DNA of 14,829 nucleotides from Methanobrevibacter sp. (GCA_017646885.1 JAGCLR010000358.1:1-14829), one strand, 5' to 3'. Numbered from the stretch's first letter, positions 7,116-13,652 are shown. Translations and numbers: made by a program. The notes: generated by a model not told the origin, from the letters alone.

Positions 7116-7772
7116 TGGAAAATTCAATCCATAGATTATCTTTACATATTTTAAGGCAAGATCTGCCTGTTTCTTATAATCCTTTAAAACTCTTTTTTCA
7201 AAATCATCCCTATCCTTGCTTAGTGTAATCAATCTTAAAAAGGACATGTATTCCTCAACAGAGGCATCATAATTGAACTCATATTTCTCATATAATTCAT
7301 CATCACTAAGCTTTAAGTCCTCTCCCCTGAAAGTTGGAAACTCCAATGTTTGACAAATATTTGCTTTTGTGAAATGCTTTTGCCTTATGAGTGGGGAAAC
7401 TGAACTGCACAATACATACTGCCCGCAATCTATCAATGGTGGAATCCCCTGACTGTCAAGCCTATCCATGCTTGTCAATTTCTTGAAATGCCTAAGGTTA
7501 TAGGAATGAAGCTCTGTATAAAAATCAGGCTTATAATAATCAATCAAATCCAATATTTTCTTGCCTTGCTCAGACTCGTAAAATTCCCTGTGAATTGTTG
7601 AAATGTATGGAGTCCTGTCGAAATTATAGATATAGATTTGGCCAGGTGAAAAGTCTTCCCTATGTAAAAGCTTGATTAATGGAAGGACATGATTGCCTTC
7701 ATCACCATGAACTCCTCCAATGAACAGCTTTGTAGGGCCTTCTCCATTATCAATATAGCGAAAATAAGACAT
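7107..7772 (-). CDS. Small M14-like zinc hydrolase (DUF2119-like), function unknown
   Basis: A 221-residue cytosolic protein without signal or membrane segments. It carries a full set of zinc-carboxypeptidase/aspartoacylase-type residues in the right order: HxxE at H22-E25 (GGVHGDEG), an N-F-D-R segment with R53, the third metal ligand H89 (TELHSYN), and a possible catalytic glutamate E144 (QTLEFPT). From memory this is the archaeal DUF2119 family; the exact family name is uncertain. M14 enzymes cleave C-terminal residues or N-acyl groups, so an amidohydrolase on a small molecule or modified peptide is plausible. It lies downstream of ahcY on the same strand with a 111-bp T-rich gap, and converges on fen with 20 bp between stops. 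The ribosome-binding site is weak (TGATATC before the ATG). Confidence 0.75.
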   Translation of the reverse strand: MSYFRYIDNGEGPTKLFIGGVHGDEGNHVLPLIKLLHREDFSPGQIYIYNFDRTPYISTIHREFYESEQGKKILDLIDYYKPDFYTELHSYNLRHFKKLTSMDRLDSQGIPPLIDCGQYVLCSSVSPLIRQKHFTKANICQTLEFPTFRGEDLKLSDDELYEKYEFNYDASVEEYMSFLRLITLSKDRDDFEKRVLKDYKKQADLALKYVKIIYGLNFPRY

Positions 7773-7849
7773 GATATCAGTATAATAGTTCTAATGTTTA
7801 ATGAAATAAAATAAACTAAAATAAAAATTAAAAAACCTATAAAGAATTT

Positions 7850-7870
7850 AAAAAAAAATAAAATAAAAAA
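7850..7870 (-). terminator. T-rich tract after ahcY (minus strand)
   Basis: Read on the minus strand this is an almost uninterrupted T tract beginning 14 nt after the ahcY stop. It fits hairpin-independent archaeal termination. The rest of the 7773-7883 gap is AT-rich and presumably carries the promoter of the M14-like gene. Confidence 0.45.
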
Positions 7871-7883
7871 TGATTAAAGAGAA

Positions 7884-9134
7884 TTAGGTTCCTTCTCTCC
7901 AATCGGATAAGTAATCTTTTTGACGTTCTGACAAATCGTCAATTTCAATGCCCATAGCTTTAAGCTTTAACCTTGCTACATCATCATCAATGCTGTCAGG
8001 AGCTTTTTCAACTCCTAAAGTCAAGTCATTTTCAACGATGTATTTTGCAGATAAAGCCTGAACAGCAAAACTCATATCCATGATTTCAGCAGGGTGTCCT
8101 TGTCCTCTTGCTGCTGCAAGGTTTACAAGTCTTCCATCTGCTAAAAGATAGATCTTTCTGCCATCTTTCATGGTAAACATTTCAATACTTTCTCTTACCT
8201 CTTCACAGCTTACAGATTGAGCTTCAAGGTCTTGTCTGTTGATTTCCACATTGAAATGTCCAGAGTTTGATAACATACATCCATCTTTCATGTACTTGAA
8301 GTCATCTCCATGGATAATGTCAATGTTACCGGTTACAGTTACAACAAGGTCTGCAATTTTTACAGCTTCTCTTATTTTCATTACTCTGTAACCGTCCATT
8401 CTTGCTTCAAGCGCTCTGATTGGGTCCACTTCAGTTACGATTACATTTGCACCAAGTCCTGCAGCACGGGATGCTACTCCACGACCACACCATCCGTAAC
8501 CGCAGACAACTACATTCTTACCTGCAATCAACATGTTGGTGGTTCCCATGATTGCATCCAATGAGGATTGGCCAGTACCATATCTGTTATCAAAGAGATA
8601 TTTGGTATAAGCATCATTTACAGCAATAACTGGGAATTTAAGAGCTCCGTCAGCATGCATAGCTTCCAATCTGTGAACACCAGTGGTTGTTTCTTCACAT
8701 GCGCCTTTGATTTTTTCAAGGAGTTCTGGACGTTTTTCATGAAGGTACATAATCATATCAGCACCATCATCAATGATTACATCAGGCTTGTGGGACAATA
8801 CATTGTCAATAGCTTCGTAGTATTCCTCATCGGTTTGTTCTCTCCAACCGTAGATATGCAATCCGAGAGCAGCCGCACCAGCTGCTGCATCATCATGGGT
8901 TGAAAGAGGATTACAACCGGTCATAGCCACTTCAGCTCCACCAGCTAATAATGTCAAACCTAAGTTGACGGTTTTAGGTTCCAAGTGTAAGCATGATCCA
9001 ATGGTAATTCCTTCAAAAGGCTTTTCTTCTTCAAATTGTTTTTTAATGTGTTCAAGAACAGGCATGTGTTTTTGAACCCATTTGATTTTTCTAATCCCTT
9101 CATCAGCAAGGGACATGTCTTTAACATTACTCAT
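7884..9134 (-). CDS. ahcY: S-adenosylhomocysteine / S-inosylhomocysteine hydrolase
   Basis: NAD-dependent hydrolase that releases homocysteine from the by-product of SAM-dependent methylation. The 416-residue protein has an N-terminal substrate domain (GSCLHLEPKT, the VNDAYTKYLFDNRYGTGQS catalytic segment), a Rossmann NAD domain with G212-Y-G-W-C-G217 in VVVCGYGWCGRG, SNSGHFNVEI, and a C-terminal LADGRLVNLAAARGQGHPAEIMD segment. Start is ATG at 9134, with GTGAT a few bases upstream; a longer frame to 9155 adds seven residues without family support. It is known that in Methanocaldococcus jannaschii the homologue acts on S-inosylhomocysteine after deamination of SAH, so substrate here may be SIH. 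The enzyme family is certain. Confidence 0.95.
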   Translation of the reverse strand: MSNVKDMSLADEGIRKIKWVQKHMPVLEHIKKQFEEEKPFEGITIGSCLHLEPKTVNLGLTLLAGGAEVAMTGCNPLSTHDDAAAGAAALGLHIYGWREQTDEEYYEAIDNVLSHKPDVIIDDGADMIMYLHEKRPELLEKIKGACEETTTGVHRLEAMHADGALKFPVIAVNDAYTKYLFDNRYGTGQSSLDAIMGTTNMLIAGKNVVVCGYGWCGRGVASRAAGLGANVIVTEVDPIRALEARMDGYRVMKIREAVKIADLVVTVTGNIDIIHGDDFKYMKDGCMLSNSGHFNVEINRQDLEAQSVSCEEVRESIEMFTMKDGRKIYLLADGRLVNLAAARGQGHPAEIMDMSFAVQALSAKYIVENDLTLGVEKAPDSIDDDVARLKLKAMGIEIDDLSERQKDYLSDWREGT

Positions 9135-9168
9135 AAATATCACTTTAAAAATCAATTAAATATTTAGT

Positions 9169-9178
9169 CGATATAAAT
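9169..9178 (-). promoter_or_regulatory. Candidate TATA box for ahcY
   Basis: On the minus strand ATTTATATCG lies 35-44 bp before the ahcY ATG, which would give a leader of roughly 15 nt. A second box-A-like word (TTTATACTA, 9209-9201) upstream is the alternative. Confidence 0.35.
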
Positions 9179-9250
9179 AATCATAATAATTTATTATGTT
9201 TAGTATAAATATTAATTGTGTTTTTTATAATATAAGATTTACTAACAAAC

Positions 9251-9264
9251 AAAAAATATATAAA
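9251..9264 (+). promoter_or_regulatory. Promoter (BRE/TATA) of the tRNA-Met gene
   Basis: AAAAAA followed by TATATAAA (9257-9264) lies 34-47 bp before the mature tRNA 5' end, a good distance for initiation in the 9283-9290 region. A second word, CTTATATAAC (9271-9280), is closer to the tRNA. Confidence 0.55.
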
Positions 9265-9297
9265 GCATAACTTATATAACTTTTAATACTGTCTGAT

Positions 9298-9407
9298 GCC
9301 GGGGTGGCTCAGCTGGTTAGAGCGCACGGCTCATAGGGTAACTAAGCGTGCTCTGACTTTTTTCCTGGGATACCGTGAGATCGCGGGTTCGAATCCCGCC
9401 CCCGGCA
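9298..9407 (+). tRNA. Elongator tRNA-Met(CAU) with a 36-nt intron
   Basis: The full cloverleaf folds: acceptor GCCGGGG (9298-9304) with CCCCGGC (9400-9406), D stem GCTC/GAGC, anticodon stem CACGG (9325-9329) with CCGTG (9373-9377), and T arm GCGGG-TTCGAAT-CCCGC (9383-9399). The anticodon CAT is at 9332-9334; discriminator A is 9407; CCA is not encoded directly after it. The anticodon stem lacks the three consecutive G-C pairs of initiators, and the body does not resemble the tRNA-Ile2 (CAU) sequence I know, so elongator Met is preferred. It is preceded by a good TATA box. Confidence 0.9.
9336..9371 (+). other. Archaeal tRNA intron at position 37/38
   Basis: The 36-nt insert separates A37 (9335) from A38 (9372). 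It makes a standard bulge-helix-bulge: nts 32-35 (CTCA) pair with TGGG (9366-9369, one G-U), the 5' bulge is T36-A37-G(9336) and the 3' bulge is A-T-A38 (9370-9372). Cutting both bulges after their second base restores an intact anticodon loop. The intron begins GGGTAAC and ends CCTGGGAT. I see no box C motif, so it does not look like a C/D guide RNA. Confidence 0.85.
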
Positions 9408-9421
9408 TCCAATCCCAGGAA
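9362..9421 (+). repeat. Exact 10-bp inverted repeat flanking the tRNA-Met 3' exon
   Basis: TTCCTGGGAT (9362-9371) is the last 10 nt of the intron. Its exact complement ATCCCAGGAA occurs at 9412-9421, 5 nt past the discriminator base. Paired, they would enclose the whole 3' exon plus TCCA in a 40-nt loop. The pairing uses the same TGGG that builds the splicing motif, so the two structures exclude each other. Confidence 0.75.
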
Positions 9422-9710
9422 TCAAAACATCATAACTATTTTTAACTATTTTTATTCAAATCAAAGAACTTAAACAATTTTATAGACTTTTTTAGCTATT
9501 TTTATTCATTTTTAACAATATAGATAACTTAATAAACCTTTTCATTTAAGTTTTTATTATTTTTTATCACTATTTTTTATCTCTAATTTTTATTAGCATA
9601 AAACTATAATTAAAACCCCCTTTAAAAAATGATATTAACTAAGAAGACCAATAATAAAATATCAACAATTTATGCAAAATTATATTTTATAAAGATTTAT
9701 AGGTAACACA
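9408..9710 (+). other. T-rich spacer after tRNA-Met with repeated CTATTTTT words
   Basis: No gene is seen in these 303 bp. CTATTTTT occurs at 9436, 9446, 9496 and 9570, with other T runs between, so the first part is probably the tRNA transcript terminator. The last 60 bp must hold the promoter of the aldo/keto reductase gene; TATATTTTATAAAG (9681-9694) is the only obvious box but is too close for a normal leader. The gene's ribosome-binding site is AGGT (9701-9704). Confidence 0.5.
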
Positions 9711-10880
9711 ATGAAATATAGAACTTTAGGAAAAACTGGAGAGAAAGTCTCTATCTTAGGATTTGGAGCAATGAGATTGCCTCATTTTGAAACCAATGAT
9801 CAAATTGACAAGGAAAAGTCAGATGAGATATTGTCTTATGGAATTGAAAATGGAATAAATCTCATTGATACCGCTTACTCATATCATGCAAACAATCTAT
9901 CTGGAAAAGGAAAATGTGAAGAGTATCTTGGAAACTTCTTATATGACAATTCCTATAGGGATGAAATCCTTTTGAGCACAAAGCTTCCAAGTTGGCTAAT
10001 AAATTCAAAAGAGGATATGGAAAATATCTTTGAAGAGCAATTGAATGATTTGAAAACCGATTCCATTGATTTATACATGTTGCACAGTTTAAATGAAGAT
10101 ACTTGGAAAAAGTTTAGGGAAATCAACATCTTTGAATTCATGGATGAGCTTTTGGATAGCGGAAGAGTGAAGCACATGGGATTCTCAGCACATACTGAGA
10201 TGGATTGGATAGTTGATATTGTAGATGATTATGAAAGGTTTGAATTTGCCCTTACCCAATTGAACTATCTGGATGAAAGATATCAATCCGGAAGAGAGGG
10301 AGTGGAATACTTATCATACCACAATCTTGGAACCATTATTATGGAGCCGCTTAGAGGTGGAAGGCTTGTGCAGAATGTTCCTCAAGACATTATGGAATTA
10401 TGGGATATGGCAGAAGAAAAGAGAACACCATTGGAATGGGCTTTCCAATACCTTTGGAATATGGAAGAAGTCAATACTGTCCTCAGTGGAATGAACAGCT
10501 TAGAGCAAGTCAAGGAGAACATTGAAATAGCTAACAGATCAGAAATCAATTCAATTAGCGAAAATGATTTGGAATTGATTAAAGAAGTGGCTTGGGAATA
10601 TAAGCAAAGAAAAGGAAACGATTGCACTGGCTGCGGCTACTGCATGCCATGCCCACATGGGGTAGACGTTGCAGGATGCTTTAGGGAATACAATGTAGCT
10701 AAAATGCTAAATAATCCTGCAGGAAGTGCAATGCACTATTTCTCACTTGACAGAGGTACAAGAGCAGACAATTGTCTCCATTGTGATGACTGCTTGAACC
10801 ATTGCCCTCAAATGATCCATATCTCTGAAGACTTGAAGAAAGTGGAAGAGTTCTTTGGTAAAAAATACACTTATTTCTAA
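9711..10880 (+). CDS. Aldo/keto reductase fused to a C-terminal 2[4Fe-4S] ferredoxin domain
   Basis: A 389-residue oxidoreductase. Residues 1 to about 285 form an aldo/keto reductase barrel: MKYRTLGKTGEKVSILGFGAMRLP start, tetrad candidates D53 and Y58 (DTAYSYH), K91 (STKLP) and H125 (LHS), and GFSAHTEMD further on. After a helical linker come two cysteine clusters, C305-x2-C308-x2-C311-x2-C314-P and C355-x2-C358-x2-C361-x3-C365-P, predicting two [4Fe-4S] centres. This architecture is common in anaerobes, where the protein is usually labelled ferredoxin-containing aldo/keto reductase; the substrate is unknown. The iron-sulfur domain suggests electron exchange with ferredoxin besides or in place of NAD(P)H. 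It stands alone, 169 bp before the ThiF-like gene. Confidence 0.9.
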   Translation: MKYRTLGKTGEKVSILGFGAMRLPHFETNDQIDKEKSDEILSYGIENGINLIDTAYSYHANNLSGKGKCEEYLGNFLYDNSYRDEILLSTKLPSWLINSKEDMENIFEEQLNDLKTDSIDLYMLHSLNEDTWKKFREINIFEFMDELLDSGRVKHMGFSAHTEMDWIVDIVDDYERFEFALTQLNYLDERYQSGREGVEYLSYHNLGTIIMEPLRGGRLVQNVPQDIMELWDMAEEKRTPLEWAFQYLWNMEEVNTVLSGMNSLEQVKENIEIANRSEINSISENDLELIKEVAWEYKQRKGNDCTGCGYCMPCPHGVDVAGCFREYNVAKMLNNPAGSAMHYFSLDRGTRADNCLHCDDCLNHCPQMIHISEDLKKVEEFFGKKYTYF

Positions 10881-10985
10881 TTAAATAATCTTAAAAATGA
10901 AAATTCAAGACCTTAAAAAATTAAAAGATATTAAAAAAAATAACAATTGTTATATATTATGAAACTCAATATAAGGTTAGGGATT

Positions 10986-11000
10986 CGAAAGATATAAAAA
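10986..11000 (+). promoter_or_regulatory. BRE/TATA promoter of the ThiF-like gene
   Basis: CGAAA directly followed by GATATAAAAA is a textbook archaeal BRE plus box A. Initiation about 25 bp downstream of the box leaves a leader of about 30 nt, with AGGTG (11039-11043) as ribosome-binding site 6 nt before the ATG. A perfect 12-bp palindrome, TAACAATTGTTA (10941-10952), lies 34 bp upstream of the BRE. Confidence 0.5.
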
Positions 11001-11049
11001 TATAAAAGATAATGACAATATATTATATAAGATGTAAAAAGGTGTAAAT

Positions 11050-11802
11050 ATGCCAGAAAGATATAAAGGATTTGGATACTGGGATATAGCAACTCGTCAA
11101 ATGAGTATCGTGACAAAAAGCCAGCAAACAAGATTTCAAGATGCAAAAGTAGGAGTCGTTGGCTGCGGAGGCATCGGTGGAGGAACCATCTTGATGCTCG
11201 CACGTATGGGGCTTGGAAATTTAACTATAGTTGATAAGGACGAATATGATCTTTCCAATCTTAACAGACAAGCTATTGCAAGTTTAGAAACCATTGGAAT
11301 TGAAAAAACAGTAGCAACAAAAGAAAGAGTAAGAATTACAAACCCCTACACTAAAGTTAATGCATTCAATGAGAAATTAACTCCAGAAAACATTGATAAA
11401 ATATTTGGAGATAGAGACATAATTATCGATGCATTGGATAATCTTTATTCAAGAGTTGTTGTAAGCAGATATGCGAGAGAAAATGATATTCCTTACATAC
11501 ATGGAGCAATTCATGGAACTCAAGGACAATTAAGTGTATTTACAAAAGATACAGTCTCCTATGAAGAATTATTCTCACTTCCATCTCTTGGAAAAGAGTT
11601 AGGTGAAGAAACTGAAGCGGAAATCAAAAAATTAACTAAAGGAGTGCCTCCAGTAATTGGACCGGTTCCAAATATTGTTGGATGCTTAGAAGCATTTGAA
11701 GCTTATAAATTAGTAACTGGAATTGGGGAAGTTACCTACGCTCCAAAAATACTTAATTTTGATTTACTCAACTTAGAATCTTTTAAAGTTTTGGAATTAT
11801 AA
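11050..11802 (+). CDS. ThiF/MoeB/HesA-family E1-like adenylyltransferase, minimal form
   Basis: A 250-residue ATP-dependent enzyme of the E1 superfamily, whose members adenylate the C-terminal glycine of ubiquitin-like sulfur carriers (ThiS, MoaD, SAMPs). Visible motifs: nucleotide-binding GVVGCGGIGGG (about 35-45), VDKDEYDLSNLNRQ with the R/Q pair of the active site, KTVATKERV, and IIDALDN with the metal-binding Asp. Only two cysteines exist (GCGG and GCLEAF); the paired CxxC zinc motifs and the mid-protein catalytic Cys of MoeB/ThiF/E1 are absent. The role is therefore probably adenylation only, for molybdopterin, thiamine, tRNA thiolation or another sulfur transfer. No carrier-protein gene is adjacent. 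It lies upstream of glnA but is separated by a long T-rich spacer. Confidence 0.88.
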   Translation: MPERYKGFGYWDIATRQMSIVTKSQQTRFQDAKVGVVGCGGIGGGTILMLARMGLGNLTIVDKDEYDLSNLNRQAIASLETIGIEKTVATKERVRITNPYTKVNAFNEKLTPENIDKIFGDRDIIIDALDNLYSRVVVSRYARENDIPYIHGAIHGTQGQLSVFTKDTVSYEELFSLPSLGKELGEETEAEIKKLTKGVPPVIGPVPNIVGCLEAFEAYKLVTGIGEVTYAPKILNFDLLNLESFKVLEL

Positions 11803-12162
11803 ATTCCTTAACTACTACTTTTTTTACTACTTTTTTTACTTTTCTTCTTAATTTTTTAATAATTTTCTAATAATATTCTAATAATATTCCAATAATTTTT
11901 TTCTATTTTTATTCAATCTTTATTGATTTCACCTTTATTTTAAATAATTTTTCTATAAATCTTTAGAATATTCTCATCTATTTTTGTCAAAATTCTAAAA
12001 AAATATATGTTAAAATATACTTTTGTTCAATTTTTTATAATAAAAATAAAATATTTTTAAAATTTTTATAAAAAATTAGATATTCAAATGAAAAATATTG
12101 AAAAAAATAAACTATTGCACAAGGTTTAAAAACTATAAAATAGATAAAATAATATATTAAAA
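11803..12162 (+). other. T-rich spacer and terminator between the ThiF-like gene and glnA
   Basis: No gene is seen. Directly after the stop are two copies of ACTACTTTTTTT (11811-11834), then further T tracts and CTATTTTT at 11903 and 11978, which together look like a multi-site terminator. A tandem repeat occupies 11857-11900. The remaining part to 12162 is AT-rich without clear structure and leads into the glnA promoter. Confidence 0.5.
11857..11900 (+). repeat. Four tandem copies of an 11-bp unit
   Basis: TAATAATTTTC, TAATAATATTC, TAATAATATTC and CAATAATTTTT follow each other without gaps; the two middle copies are identical. The unit is about one DNA helical turn. It lies just after the T tracts that end the ThiF-like gene. 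Confidence 0.7.
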
Positions 12163-12170
12163 TATATAAA
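12163..12170 (+). promoter_or_regulatory. TATA box of glnA
   Basis: TATATAAA in an A-rich context, 113 bp before the preferred glnA start. Initiation about 25-27 bp downstream falls near 12190, inside the NrpR operator. Confidence 0.55.
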
Positions 12171-12183
12171 TATATTATTAGGT

Positions 12184-12197
12184 GGAAATCTATTTCC
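12184..12197 (+). promoter_or_regulatory. NrpR operator of glnA (GGAA-N6-TTCC)
   Basis: GGAAATCTATTTCC matches the GGAA-N6-TTCC operator known for NrpR of methanogens and is a perfect 6-2-6 palindrome. It lies 14 bp after the TATA box and covers the predicted transcription start, so bound NrpR should block polymerase. 2-Oxoglutarate, which accumulates under nitrogen limitation, releases NrpR in Methanococcus. The nrpR gene itself is downstream of glnA. I found no second operator in this spacer. Confidence 0.85.
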
Positions 12198-12275
12198 GAA
12201 CTAATGATTAAGAAATAATTATTGAACTAATAATAATTATATTATATTATTCCAAATCCAATGGAGAATGATTTA

Positions 12276-13619
12276 ATGGAAGAAAGAATCAAAAACGTAA
12301 TTGAAAGAATGAAAGCAGACAATATAAAGTTTATTAGACTCCAATTTGTTGATTTGCATGGAATTCCAAAAAATGTATCTATTCCTTGCAAATTGGAAAA
12401 TATGGAAGATTTATTAATTGACGGTATCCTATTTGATGGATCATCAATACCAGGTTTCGTAGGAATTGAAGGAAGTGACCTTGTATTGAAACCAGATATA
12501 AGCACCTATTCCGCTTTATCCTGGAGACCTGAAGAATCTGCATCCTGCAGGTTCATTTGTGACATTTACAAACCTAACGGAGAGCCATTTGAAGGGGACC
12601 CAAGAGGAATCCTTAAAAAGGCATTAGCTAAAATCAAGGAAGAAGGTTACACCTACAACATAGGTCCAGAACCTGAATTCTTTATTGTAGATACTGATGA
12701 TGACGGATACCCAATTCCTCACGATGACGCAGGATACTTTGATGTGGAACCTGTTGATAAGGGAACTGACTTCAGAAGAGAAATTACCACTAACTTACAG
12801 GAATTAGGCTTTGAAGTTGAAGCAAGCCACCACGAAGTAGGTCCTGGTCAAAACGAAATTGCATTTAAATTCGATGACGCTTTGAAAACTGCAGATGCAG
12901 TTATTACATTCAAACAAGCAATTAAAGCTATTGTAGCAAACATGGCTGATTTCGATGGATTTGACTACAGAGTCACATTCATGCCAAAACCATTCTTCGG
13001 AGAAAGTGGTAGTGGAATGCACTGTCACCAAAGCTTATTCAAGGATGGAAAAAATATCTTTTATGATGAGAACAGTGAAACTGGATTATCCCAAGAAGCT
13101 ATGTGGTTTATTGGAGGATTATTGAAACACTCTGCAGCAATCACAGCAGTTACCAACCCTATCGTAAACTCATACAAAAGATTGGTTCCAGGTTACGAAG
13201 CTCCTGTATACATTTCATACGGTATTCAAAACAGATCCACTTTAATCAGAGTTCCAGCTGCACGTGGAAAAGCTACCCGTATTGAATACAGAAGCCCAGA
13301 CCCAACATGTAACCCTTACCTTGCATTTGCAGTAATGCTCGAAGCAGGTATGGACGGTATCAAAAACAAAATCGACCCTGGAGAAGCAATAGAATTCAAC
13401 ATTTATGAATTAAGCGATGAAGAAAGGGAAGAAATGGGCATTGAATTGCTACCTTCCAGTTTATGGGAAGCATACCACACCTTTGAAGAAAGCGAAATCA
13501 TGAAAAAAGCACTTGGAGACCATATATTCGATGCATTCTTAGCTGCAAAATATGAAGAATGGGACGAATACAGAGTCCAAGTATTCAATTACGAACATAA
13601 GAAATACTTAAACTTATAA
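12276..13619 (+). CDS. glnA: Glutamine synthetase type I (GSI-alpha-like)
   Basis: Forms glutamine from glutamate, ammonia and ATP; the main route of ammonia assimilation. Family motifs in order: [19 protein letters not shown] (about 53-61), [18 protein letters not shown], the ATP-binding [39 protein letters not shown], and [17 protein letters not shown]. With 447 residues it has the length of GSI-alpha and lacks the 25-residue insertion of GSI-beta. G63 occupies the place of the feedback Arg62 of the Bacillus enzyme. Start: ATG 12276 is preferred, with GGAG (12263-12266) 9 nt upstream; an in-frame ATG at 12261 adds MENDL but has no ribosome-binding site. Transcription should be controlled by NrpR through the operator at the start site. 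Confidence 0.96.
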   Translation: MEERIKNVIERMKADNIKFIRLQFVDLHGIPKNVSIPCKLENMEDLLIDGILFDGSSIPGFVGIEGSDLVLKPDISTYSALSWRPEESASCRFICDIYKPNGEPFEGDPRGILKKALAKIKEEGYTYNIGPEPEFFIVDTDDDGYPIPHDDAGYFDVEPVDKGTDFRREITTNLQELGFEVEASHHEVGPGQNEIAFKFDDALKTADAVITFKQAIKAIVANMADFDGFDYRVTFMPKPFFGESGSGMHCHQSLFKDGKNIFYDENSETGLSQEAMWFIGGLLKHSAAITAVTNPIVNSYKRLVPGYEAPVYISYGIQNRSTLIRVPAARGKATRIEYRSPDPTCNPYLAFAVMLEAGMDGIKNKIDPGEAIEFNIYELSDEEREEMGIELLPSSLWEAYHTFEESEIMKKALGDHIFDAFLAAKYEEWDEYRVQVFNYEHKKYLNL

Positions 13620-13638
13620 TTCAATGACATTGAATTTT
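13620..13638 (+). terminator. First hairpin after glnA
   Basis: TTCAATG and CATTGAA form a perfect 7-1-7 palindrome immediately after the stop codon, followed by TTTT. As RNA it folds as six pairs around GAC. It has the layout of a small intrinsic terminator. Confidence 0.45.
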
Positions 13639-13652
13639 AAGATTTGAGAAAT

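Noticed and set aside
8310..8903. Two plus-strand open frames of 84 and 111 residues
   Set aside because: Both are antisense shadows of ahcY.
9135..9155. Upstream start for ahcY at 9155
   Set aside because: The extra MIFKVIF residues overlap the GTGAT ribosome-binding site of the ATG at 9134 and are not part of the family.
9336..9371. Intron as a C/D box guide RNA, as in some archaeal tRNA introns
   Set aside because: One CTGA box D-like word is present, but no box C (RTGATGA) is seen and 36 nt is too short.
9298..9407. tRNA read as initiator Met or as tRNA-Ile2 (CAU)
   Set aside because: The anticodon stem CACGG/CCGTG lacks the initiator G-C triplet, the acceptor starts G-C, and the body matches elongator Met better than the tRNA-Ile2 sequences I recall.
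10931..11203. Minus-strand open frame with hydrophobic residues resembling a small membrane protein
   Set aside because: It overlaps the promoter and the nucleotide-binding coding region of the ThiF-like gene; its hydrophobic bias comes from AT-rich DNA read in reverse.
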